64,000 bases of DNA from Pocillopora verrucosa (lineage: Eukaryota; Cnidaria; Anthozoa; Scleractinia; Pocilloporidae): contig NC_089318.1 of assembly GCF_036669915.1 (NCBI RefSeq), positions 24,272,725 through 24,336,724 on the forward strand, read 5' to 3'. Positions within the stretch are counted from its first letter, which is position 1; every line of letters begins with the position of its first letter. Position numbers and translations under genes: made by a program. The notes below the pieces were generated by a model. It was not told the origin of the DNA, ran no database searches, and saw nothing but the letters and a program-made list of their open reading frames with translations. Positions 1 through 10,474 of this stretch are shown piece by piece.

Positions 1-2661
1 TGGACGCCCTCCCTATCCTGAAAACTTTGGACCAAGGTAGTTGTTTTAATCGAGCTGGAGTAAAAATTTCTTTTCTCTATCGGGAAATCCACGTTTGACG
101 TGCAGATAGATCTTGCACAAAATCCCTTGATGTATTTGTTTAACTATATCATCTTGGGGAAACTTTCAGGTGGAAGGAAGCTTGGCTGGATCGCCTAAAC
201 AAATCCAGTGAACCCTGGATACACATTTGGCTCTCACATCAGTCACGTGATGCATACTGGCAGCATGGTTCCATTTCTGAGGATTACGCCTCCATCAAGT
301 GTCCCGTGTTTCTTGTAGGGGGATTTTGTGATCTCTACACCGATGCAATATTTCGTATGGTGGAACATCTGAAGTGCCCAGTTCGAGCGCTCATTGGACC
401 GTGGCCCCATAAATGGCCTGGTATCGCCACACCGGGGCCTCGTATAGACCACCTGAAAGAGTGCTTGAGGTGGTGGGACTACCATTTAAAGGGCCTTCCA
501 ACCGGTGTCATGGACGAGCCTGTGATGAGGGTGTACATGAGGGATGGTATGTTATCATCGGTTTGTCTGATTTTTTTTTCCAAAAGCATCTGTTTGTACC
601 AAAACTAACCAATTTTTACGATTCCAGGCATTTCGAAGGCGCACCAGAAGGAGATATGGCCAGGGAGATGGATAGCAGAAGACTGCTGGCCCTCACCAAA
701 TGTACACCAACACGAATTTTTCCTACAAACTGATAGGGGACTGGTAGTTGCATCGGATAGAGACGAAAAAATCATTGAAAAAGAGCCAGCAGAATCAATT
801 GTACCAGTCAAGTCCTCGTATCTCAGTGGAGCGTGGGGCGGTTTTCTTTTTGCAAATGGTCTCGAGGATCTGCCGGTGGAGCAGGGAATAGAGGACGTTT
901 TGGCGGAGTGCTGGGAGACGAAAACGCTTAAAGAGCCTGTAGCAGTAGTAGGCTTTCCCGAGGTTCATTTACATTTTACTTGTGACAGACCCAGTTCTTT
1001 AGTCGCCGCCAGACTTTGTGACGTGTTTCCTAATGGAGAATCTGCGCTAATAACAAGAGGTATGTGCACTCAACGAAGCTGCAGCCACATGCATTGTTAA
1101 TTTAAATAGTTCAGTGCGAGAGGAAAGCACAATGCCAATGTATGCCCTTTCTCCGGAAAAAGTCGAAGGAATACAGAATCGGCTGAGAGTTTAAGGTCTA
1201 AATGCATAATTTCTCCTTATTTCCTGTTGCGCAACAAAACTTAAATGTTCAGATGGTATTTAAGATATATAAGAAATAAATAACAATAGAAAGTGAGTTT
1301 AGAGTGTTTAAGTAGGAAAAATTTTTGTCTCAAATCACTTAACGCAAAACAGCACTCCTTCCCTTCAGACCCAACCTGAAAATCCCGCGCCAAGAGCTAT
1401 GTCACGCGATATTTTGACGTTTTGCCTTTCGCGGTAATCGATAAAAATCCTACGACTTAAAGTCACTATTAATTGATATTCACGCCGAGTTCAATCTCTT
1501 TGGATGATGTTAAAATATTTTGCTTATTATTTAATTTTCTCGCAGGAGTGCTTAACTTGACTCACCTCCGTGGTCATTCATCAGGAGATATTCAGCCTCT
1601 TCAGCCTAATGAAAACTATCGTGCGCAGTTGAGGCTTGACTCTACAGCTTACACTGTTGCTGCTGGTCATAAAATTCGCCTGGCGCTTTCCTCAGTTCAC
1701 TGGCCGTTAGTGTGGCCTTCTCCGCAGTCGTCAAGTCTCTTTATAAAAACAGGAAGTCAAAGCAAGCTACTACTTCCAATTCGAGTATTTTGTGACGACG
1801 TCAGAAAAAAAGATTCCAAGTTGCAATTGCAAGAAATAGAGTCACTGATGGAATATAAACACGAGATTCTCCCTGTTGAGTGGAGGAGAAAACCAAAAAG
1901 GGAAAGGTAAACTTTAAAGGTTGCTGACTCCTACAGCTGGAAATTTGTTTTTGTCGATGTATTTGATTGCCTCTTGCAGAGACTGAATTTCACAGTTTTG
2001 TTGTTAAATCTAATGCACAGCTGGTCGGAAGGTCACATCAACTAATTACTGATATGCGATGATGAACATTTTTCAGCCTTCAATTTATCAAAAGGAAAGA
2101 GTTCAATGAAATTATGTAGCAGTGAAAGGGTTTATTATTTATCTTCTGTAAAATCTTGGTGCAACTCTTTTGGAATATTTCCCCTGCATCGTGAGAAATT
2201 CCTCTTCCCTGTTATCAGACTTTCAACTTTTTTATGGGATTACCATGAGCACCCAGTTAAGATGCAGCCTTTTTTAATTCATTTTCTGTAGGACGCTGGA
2301 GACATGTCAGTTGTCAGATGAATACAAGCTGTCATTTACCACTGACTCTGGATGTTTTCATCTGAAAGACACGAACCGCATCTACGAAAACGTCAGAAAA
2401 GAAATGTTTACAATCAAAGAAGGCGACCCAACCACTGCTAAGGTTACAATGCAAGGCGTTATTACGTTGAAGAAAGAGGATCAGATCGCTGAGCAGGGGG
2501 GGAGTGGACATGAAAGGTGGGAAGCTAGGGTCCAGGCCTTGAGCGAGATGTGGTGTGATGAACAATTCTTTTATGTGAAAAGTCAATTAACAACTTGGCA
2601 TAACAGTGAAGAGTGCTTTGATAGGACGTGGACAAAGAAAATAGAACGCTTTTATGTTTAA
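1..2661 (+). CDS. CocE/NonD family hydrolase, copy 1 (5' end outside window)
   Basis: 3' portion of a serine hydrolase of the CocE/NonD, X-Pro dipeptidyl-peptidase (S15) type. Exons read as <1-36, 170-546, 628-1059, 1546-1906 and 2292-2661, all with GT-AG borders and one continuous frame. They align almost residue for residue with exons 3-7 of the complete copy at 5073-9331. The catalytic Asp (GGFCDLY, exon 4) and His (GPWPHKWP, exon 4) are visible; the nucleophile Ser would lie upstream of the window. Exons 5-6 carry the jelly-roll-like C-terminal X-Pro domain (RLCDVFPNG, HKIRLALSS, WPLVWPSPQ). Exon 7 is the extra C-terminal segment found in bacterial relatives. Family membership allows ester or amide hydrolysis; the substrate is unknown. 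No stop or frameshift is seen, so this copy is probably functional. It and copy 2 are tandem paralogues about 6.7 kb apart. Confidence 0.85.
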
Positions 2662-2674
2662 TGGTTTTTTCAGC

Positions 2675-2680
2675 AATAAA
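2675..2680 (+). promoter_or_regulatory. Polyadenylation signal of CocE copy 1
   Basis: AATAAA lies 13 bases after the stop codon of copy 1. The same position after copy 2 has no such hexamer, so the 3' ends of the two copies have diverged immediately after the coding region. Confidence 0.5.
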
Positions 2681-4647
2681 GAGAAAATTTAGATCTAACC
2701 TGTGAGAATTTTATGAAGCAAAATTATTTTTAAACATATTTCGTTGATTTTAGATTTTAGGATGAAAGTAAGCATTGAAACTTTTCAGCGGCTGCAAGTG
2801 ATCTTTACAGTTGTTGCTTAGGGAGAAAATTGTTTTTTGGAGTCGTCAAAATATTGATTTTATCATCGCTAACTTTTTTAAACATTTGTTATCCAAGGCT
2901 TATTTGTCTTCTAAAAGTATTCACGATAATAAAAGTTAGTTACTTCTTGAACCCTATGTAAAATTTAGTTTTTCAGTTTCATATTGCTGGTTTAAGTTCA
3001 GGTAAGCCTCGTTCATCTAAACATATTTTGCTGGTGTGAAAGGGGCATCATTTTTTTTCGGTGGAAGGAAGTTGTCACATGATTGTGTTGCGTTGCAAAG
3101 CAGTCTCGTACCCAGACCTTCCACGGCCAAGCGATGAGAAGGATTCTTCATTTCAGCTACAAATATGACCTGGGTAAAATGTTGGTCGCGAACAAATTCA
3201 AATTATCGAGACGCCATTTACTGTCGCAGACAATAGCCTGATTCGACTGCAGGATCGAGTGTTACTCTTATCTGCAAACGAGTTACTAGTGCAGATTTTT
3301 ATGAGAGTCTTCTGCCCGTACACAATCGTTTTTCTGTTCACGCATCAGCTAACAATGAATAGATGGGATATTATCCATTAATAATATTTTGCTTTAACAT
3401 AATGGAATGATTCTGAAATACATGGACGGTCAGCTATAAAAAAACTCAAATTGAATTTTGTCAACTGTGGATTTAAAAAAATAAAATCCTTGCTTTTTGA
3501 GGTATTAAAACCAGGAGCCATTCTGACTATAATTGTCATTTGCCCTGGTCTCTGCGAAAAACTAAATGAGGCTTCTGTTCTTTCGCTTCCGGTGGATTTC
3601 AAAGAAAACAACTCATTTTATGATTCTAAATTACTTAAGGAATTAAAATGAGAAATCTCGGTAACTGTCAACCAAGTAACCTCGTAGCCAGTCATCGTAG
3701 ACGATCGAGGTCTTCTGTAGCGTTGCGTACCAGTGAAAAACATCCGGTCAAATTATATTTCGTCTCCAAGCTCCTAACGTGTGAAGGAATTCAAAACAAG
3801 TTGACAGCCGGTTTCAAAAGAACCCTCGTGTATCAGAGAAGAATAATTCTACGGAGAGGTAACGGTGAGTAAAGTTATTCTTCAAAAGAGCAGTAACTGT
3901 ATTTCCATTTTGCTACCTCTGATTTACACAAAAAATCAATTGAACGCATTAATAGAGCGTGAAAACTTTGCTAAATATGATGGAATGCAATCTGCGTATT
4001 GTGCATTGGGCTCTTCAATATTGATTACTTTTGTTATCGTTTTTGAAATTCACTCAAATTATCTCTTCACTACCAATAACACAAAGAAAAAGCATTTGGT
4101 ATTAATGTTAGATCTTCTACAAGTCGAGGGCATTCTTAAAACAGCTTATTGCGCCAGAATATTCATTCAATTGTAGAGTTATCTCGACCGCGAGTTAGAA
4201 ATAGATTTTTTTCAAAAGAAAAAAACAATCCTTATATGCTAATTGTGTCACGAAACATTGTTCCTAGGCCTATCTCTCGTTAGAAAAATTTCACTGGCCG
4301 GTGGAGTGAATCGTGAAAAGGTTATTTCAAATAAACTTAAATGTTCTAATTCGTTGTCATAAATGGAGATACAATTCTTATTGCAAGAAAAAATCGACAC
4401 AAATATGGGCTGTTTTCAATCTAAAAGAACTGCATTATTTACCAAGACATTGTACACTGAATGTCACCCCTCAAGGGAAACGATTACTTTAATTTTCCCT
4501 TTGTGTTAATGTTTCCCGAGACGAAGTTGAGAACAGACATTAAGTGAATAGGATTAGAGAGATGGTAATTTTTGAGCTCGGTAAAGAAAGAAAATAGACA
4601 AAGATGTTTTTCGTCTTGTTACGAGCGTGGGACAAAGAAAAAATTCT

Positions 4648-4723
4648 GAGTCTCCATGAGGAATCGAACTCCCGACCATCGGATTCCTCACTCCGATGCT
4701 CTACCACTGAGCCACAGAGACTC
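4648..4723 (-). tRNA. tRNA-like sequence, probably degenerate or a SINE head
   Basis: On the - strand this 76-nt stretch has a perfect 7-bp acceptor stem (gagtctc/gagactc). It has an A-box-like D arm (TGGCTCAGTGG, stem GCTC/GAGC), a 5-bp anticodon stem and a B-box-like TTCGATTCC. A run of T follows its 3' end, as a pol III terminator would. Against a working tRNA: the anticodon loop counts 8 nt and the T stem does not pair well (GGGAG against CCTCA). I read it as a decayed tRNA or the tRNA-derived part of a SINE. Confidence 0.45.
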
Positions 4724-5072
4724 TACAAACATGACGCTAACAAAGTTGCTGATCCTAGCAGTATGCAGGACGCGTGTCATAAGAACTTTGTAATAGACCT
4801 CGCTCACTTTTGAGTCTTTGTGGCTCAGTGCGCGGAATTTTTTTACCCACAGGTTGTTCCATTGTGTTTTCAGTCTTTTAGAGGACTGGCGAATGTGTCT
4901 GGAATCTTCGAAAATTTAAGGGAAGAGGGCTTAGACAATATCACCCTACAATCACACCATCTTCTGATCACGAGCAAAACTTGATTATTGGTCGTATACA
5001 ATATTGTCGTTATCATTATCATTTATTTATTCATAATTTTTCTATTTGCGGAATTCAACTGCACAGATCAAT

Positions 5073-8000
5073 ATGTCATATTCTGTGCATCGAATTCCTA
5101 CGGCCTGGATACCAATGCGAGATGGAATCAGACTAGCAGCTAAACTGTGGATCCCTGAACTGGAAGACAAAACATCGGGCACATCCGCAGAAGCTGAAAA
5201 ATATCCGGCTATTTTAGGTAAGAGCTGGTAAAATTTCACAATACAGGGCCACTTATTTATATCTCATTGAATCACTTTACAACCTCCTTCTTCGAACCGT
5301 CCCGTCAAAATGGACCCGAATGGCCCTGTCTTCTGTAATTTCTCCCTGCAGCTATTGCCAGTCATAATTTTTACAGAGTGAGAGTGGAAAATACAAATTT
5401 GGGATTTGACGGCAATCTTGTAATGTCCGCGTGGGAAGTACTGGTGACTGACGTTTCGAAAACCTTAGCGGAAGTCATCATCAGACTCAAAAACCTTGAC
5501 ACACAAATTTCGACAGAAAAGATGATTCAAAATTGTATATTTTTTTGCTTCATAGAAATACTGAGACAAGCTTTGCGCTTCCTTTTTTTTTATTGTCATT
5601 TTCGCTAGAAATTCTACCATACAGACGCGCTGACTACACGGCTCAGAGGGATGAAACGGTTCATTCATATTTCTGCTCTCATGGTTATGTTTGTGTCCGT
5701 GTGGACATGCGGGGATCTGGGGACTCAGAAGGATTTTATTACGATGAATATGAAAAGCAAGAGCAAGATGACTGCTGTGACGTCATCAACTGGGTTTCAC
5801 AACAACCTTGGTGCACGGGAAATGTTGGTAGGTTAGATGATCTCAAGGAGGGAATTGTTTTATTTTCGCGGAAAACCAGAGAAAAGTCTTTTCATTCGGC
5901 GAGAAAGAAAAGAAAAACCAGGCACCTTAAACCTTAATTTAACCTAAAAACTACTTGAGAAGGATTTACCATTGCAGTAGGGCAATTTTCAATGGAATTT
6001 CGAAAGTGATTCGAGATAACACTGGTTTTGCTTCACTACTTTTTATACTTTTTATACTTTATTATGATACACCTCCTCAACCAATCAGATGCATAGCTGA
6101 AACTCATCGTTAACTGATGTCTTTTTGGTGCTTTAAGCGGTTTGCTTGTTTATTCTTTCTCCTCGCAATTTTTCTGTTTGCTTTGACTGGCTTTTGTGAT
6201 TACTACGCTGTGCTTTTACGATACTCAAGCAACATGCACACCAAGACCTTTGTGCACGTCCCAGTCTCTACTATACTAACTTTCTCTCGGCTGAAATTAT
6301 CTTTTGATGCGACCATTCCTATTGGTGCAAGAACTTTCTTAGAACAATAATTTTTTTGAGCACGTCACGCAAGGCTTTGAAAGAGCGTCATTACGTGACA
6401 TCCCAAAACAGGCGCGAAGGAGACCAACCAGTGGTTTTCGTGAATAACGAGGGCGAGTTTCTTCGTAGGCTGAGGTGATTTTCGTGGCTTACCATTATAA
6501 ATTGCAGGTATGTATGGTAAAAGCTGGGGAGGATTCAATGGCCTTCAAGTAGCTGCCAGACAACCTACAGCATTGAAGACAATCATATCTGCTGACTCTA
6601 GTGATGACCGATACGCTGATGATATCCATTACCGAGGTGGCTGTATTCTTGGCAGGGAAATGTTATCATGGTCACATCTCATGATGTTATATAATGCGCG
6701 TCCTCCCTATCCTGAGAACTTTGGGCCAAGGTAGTTGTTTTATTCGAGCTAAAATAAAAATTTCTTCTCCATCAAATATTTTTGTGTAACGCGCAGATAA
6801 ATCTTGCATTAAATTTCTTTAGGTGTTTATCATAGTATATTATTTCTGTAAACCTTACAGATGGAAGGAAGCTTGGCTGGATCGCCTAAACAAATCCAGT
6901 GAACCCTGGATACACATTTGGCTTTCACATCAGTCACGTGATGCATACTGGCAGCATGGTTCCATTTCTGAGGATTACGCCTCCATCAAGTGTCCCGTGT
7001 TCCTTGTGGGAGGATTTACTGATCTCTATACCGATGCTATATTTCGTATGGTGGAACATCTGAAGTGCCCAGTTCGAGCGCTCATTGGACCGTGGCCTCA
7101 TAAATGGCCTGGTGTGTCCACGCCAGGGCCTCGTATAGACCACATAAAAGAGTGCTTGAGGTGGTGGGACTACCATTTAAAGGGCCTTCCAACCGGTGTC
7201 ATGGACGAGCCTGTGATGAGGGTGTACATGAGGGATGGTATGTTATCATCGGTTGCCTTTTTATTTATTTTTCTGATTTTTTTGTCAAAAACACCTGTTT
7301 GTACTAAGACCAACCATTTTTACGGCCCCAGGCATTTCGAAGGCGCACCAGAAGGAGATATGGCCAGGGAGATGGATAGCAGAAGACTGCTGGCCCTCAC
7401 CAAATGTACACCAACACGAATTTTTCCTACAAACTGATAGGGGACTGGCAGTTGCATCGGATAGAGACGAAAAAATCATTGAAAAAGAGCCAACAGAATC
7501 CATTGTACCAGTCAAGTCCTCGTATCTCAGTGGAGCGTGGGGCGGTTTTCTTTTTGCAAATGGTCTCGAGGATCTGCCGGTGGAGCAGGGAATAGAGGAC
7601 GTTTTGGCGGAGTGCTGGGAGACGAAAACGCTTAAAGAGCCTGTGTCAGTAGTAGGCTTTCCCGAGGTTTATTTACAGATAAGCTGTGATAGACCCAGTG
7701 CTCTGGTAGCCGCCAGACTTTGTGACGTGTTTCCTAATGGCGAATCAGTGCTAATCACAAGAGGTAGGTCCACTAAACGAACAAACCACCTGGTGTTTCT
7801 GATACTTTCCTATTTTCAGTCTTTTACTGTTTGCTTTGGTCGTTTACAATTTAGTTAAGGTTAAGAGTACCTAAGTATGAGAAAACTTTTGTCGTAAATT
7901 TGCTTACCGCAAAACATCCCATTTCACGATCAAACGTGAACTGCAAACCTCAAACCGGGTGCCTAAAGCTACGTCACGTGATGTTTTGAAGTTTTTTGTT

Positions 8001-9331
8001 TGCGGTAGCCAAGATAAAAACCTTAAACTTAAAGTCACTAAAATTTAATCTACACGCCACTTCAATTTAAGTCATTGTGCTCAACCTTGTCTGATGATTT
8101 CGAAATTTGTTAATTTTTTAATTTCCCGCAGGAGTGCTAAACTTGACTCATCTCCGCGGTCATGCTTCAGAAGGTATTCAACCTCTTCAACCCAATGAAA
8201 ACATTCATGCGCAGTTAAAGCTTGACTCTACAGCCTACACTGTTGCCGCTGGTCATAAAATTCGCCTGGCGCTCTCCTCAGTCCAATGGCCGTTAGTGTG
8301 GCCTTCTCCCCAGTCCTCAAGTCTCTTTATAAAGACAGGAAGTCAAAGCAAGCTACTACTTCCAGTTCGAGCATCAAGTGAAGACGTCAGAAATAGGGAT
8401 TCCAAGTTGCAATTGCAAGAGATGAAATCAACGATGGAGTATAAACACGAGGTTCTTCCTTTTGAGTGGCAGAGAAGACCAAAGAAAGCAAGGTAAACTG
8501 AAAGAGGTTTTGACTGTCACAGCTGGACATTTGTTGTCACTTAGCGAAACTAAACATTAGATTTTGGTTCCTTCCTCTGTTCGCTGGTAACTGGTTGATT
8601 GGCTGATATGGTCGTTTGATCACGGTCTCGCTCGCTGTTTTGTTTTCTCGAGTTTACTTTGTTCTATATTTGTTTGCTGGTCCATCACGCCATTCTTAAT
8701 TATTTTACAGTCATGAGCATTCGTTGGGAAACAAATTCTCTAGAGCCTTCAATTGATAAAGGAAAGGATTTAATTCAGCTGTGTAACAAAAAAGGTGTAT
8801 TATTTATCGCCTGAAAATATTTCCTGTGGAGTAGTTTTTCTGTGGAATAGTTTTACTGCAGGGTGATAACTTCTCCTACCTATTATGAAACCTTCGACGT
8901 TTTCATTATGTTGTCATGAAAATAGTATTACACCCATGAAAGATGCTTCTTTTTTATGTAGGACGCTGGAGACATGTCAGTTGTCAGATGAATACAAGCT
9001 GTCATTTACCACTGACCTTGGATGTTTTCATCTGAAAGAGACGAACCGCATCTATGATAGCATCAGAAAAGAAATATTTACGATCAAAGAAGGCGACCCA
9101 ACCACTGCTAAGGTTACAATACAAGGCCAGGTTGCATTAAAGAAAGAGGATCAGATCGCTGAGCAGGGAAACAGTAGGCGCAAAAGGTGGGAAACAAGGG
9201 TCCAGGCTTCGAGCGAGATGTGGTGTGATGAGCAGTTCTTTTATGTGAAAAATCAGTTAACAGCTTGGCACAACAGTAAAGAGTGCTTTGATAGGATATG
9301 GACAAAGAAAATAGAACGCTTTTATGTGTAA
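5073..9331 (+). CDS. CocE/NonD family (X-Pro dipeptidyl-peptidase-like) hydrolase, copy 2
   Basis: Complete-looking serine hydrolase. Exons: 5073-5217, 5609-5827, 6508-6730, 6861-7237, 7332-7763, 8132-8492, 8962-9331; 2127 nt, 708 aa, one frame across six GT-AG introns. The start was chosen at the ATG preceding the domain opening (PMRDGIRLAAKLW, about residue 11). The alpha/beta-hydrolase core has the nucleophile in GKSWGG (exon 3), the Asp in GGFTDLY and the His in GPWPHKWP (exon 4). The X-Pro C-terminal domain (RLCDVFPNG, HKIRLALSS) covers exons 5-6, and a beta-rich tail ending in KKIERFYV is exon 7. No signal peptide or membrane segment, so probably cytosolic. Length and layout match bacterial CocE/NonD proteins, which hydrolyse ester or amide bonds of small molecules or peptides. 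Substrate unknown. An earlier non-coding or coding first exon cannot be excluded, since an AG acceptor lies just before the ATG. Confidence 0.88.
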
Positions 9332-9847
9332 AAGATACTTTTTTGCGAAATTTAAGTCAAACTTGGAATAGTTTTTTTATTCCGTTCTTTTAATTTTTTT
9401 GGGATGAAATTGAGTGGTGGAATTTTTTGAATGAAGGTTCGACGACTTAATTTTAAAAGTTCTTACAGGTAGAAAATAGTGATATAGAGTGTTAGGCAAA
9501 AGAAATTTGATATAAAAATAGTTTTTTTATCGCTGTTATTATTTCAAAACTTTTTATTCTTTTGATTTTTTTAAAAATTATTTCGTACGATTTTGTAAGG
9601 ATTTCAAGGTTCCAGGGATTAACGATATAATAATTATTATCCTCCAAAATTGAATCATCGAAATGACAAATGAGTGGTGGACTAAAAGGCAGAGTATTAT
9701 CCCAAAATACACGTCATCGCGCCTCGTGAATTTCTTTTTCACGCCTCTCAAACACCAATTTTTGATCGCAAAAGACATGAAGGGTCAGTGACGTGCGGAA
9801 CAACTAAAGGTCATTATTTTTGGTAACTTCATACAGTAATGTTGATG

Positions 9848-9872
9848 ATAATAATAATAATAATAATAATGA
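9848..9872. repeat. AAT/TAA microsatellite
   Basis: About eight consecutive trinucleotide units in AT-rich intergenic DNA. The paralogous region upstream of SIDT-B lacks it. Confidence 0.8.
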
Positions 9873-10194
9873 TAAGTGATAACAATATTAATAATCATAA
9901 TTTTAATTTTATAATTTTACAATACTATAATTTTTATTAAAAAGATGCAGTATCTGTTTTTGATTCCATATTACAATAAAAAGCGTCCAATACAGCCCCT
10001 CAGCTAGGCCCAATCTCCGAAGTGGGTCATGTTTAGTAAAGATTATGTACCTTAAGGGGATTGTTCCGAAAGAAAATACTTCTCGTGAAGATTAAGCCAC
10101 GAACGGTGGCAATTTAAAGTTCCTAGCTACAATCCCCTTTCTGGCTGCGCGTGACACTGTCTTAAATATTTAATTGCATGCGACATTTCCTCGA

Positions 10195-10340
10195 GCGACG
10201 GAAGTTTTCACCTGTAACTCGCGGCACCCTCTGTAGCATAGCCATCGAGGTGTGGCATACTTATGAAAATGTCATGTACTTGTCAAATAGTTGTGAATAT
10301 TATTTCTTATGCTAATGTCGAGACGATATTTAAGGAGTGG
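10195..10340 (+). promoter_or_regulatory. Putative SIDT-A promoter region, conserved with SIDT-B
   Basis: This segment matches 19050-19175 closely (for example gtcatgtacttgtcaaatag and gctaatgtcgagacgatat), while the DNA between it and the start codon differs. It ends in a TATA-like gatatttaag about 140 bases before the ATG. Promoter function is inferred from position and conservation only. Confidence 0.35.
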
Positions 10341-10474
10341 CGTGCACCAAATAAGGGGTTTGTGTGCATAGGTTGTAGGCGATATGCGACCCGATTGGAT
10401 TAGACATCCCTATTGAATAACACAGTAGGCACGCATAAATTGAAAATGAAAAGGAAGTTGTCAGAAGTCTAAAC

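Larger units (their letters stand above)
2662..5072. other. Intergenic between CocE copies 1 and 2
   Basis: About 2.4 kb without a recognisable protein gene. Short open frames, for example near 3451, 3648 and 3865, lack homology I recognise and splice context. The only structured element is the tRNA-like sequence at 4648-4723. The promoter of copy 2 should lie toward the right end, but no clear TATA box was identified. Confidence 0.6.
9332..10474. other. Intergenic, CocE copy 2 to SIDT-A
   Basis: Non-coding. It contains an AAT-type microsatellite near 9848-9872 and an 11-bp inverted repeat (aaggggattgt near 10054, acaatcccctt near 10127). From about 10195 to 10335 there is a stretch shared with the region upstream of SIDT-B, which is the likely SIDT promoter area. 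Confidence 0.5.

Noticed and set aside
9848-9900. AAT microsatellite as a possible regulatory element
   Set aside because: Simple repeat absent from the paralogous upstream region; nothing beyond length variation can be claimed.
9840-10140. Inverted repeat aaggggattgt/acaatcccctt as MITE termini
   Set aside because: Only 11 bp, no target duplication and no second copy in the window.
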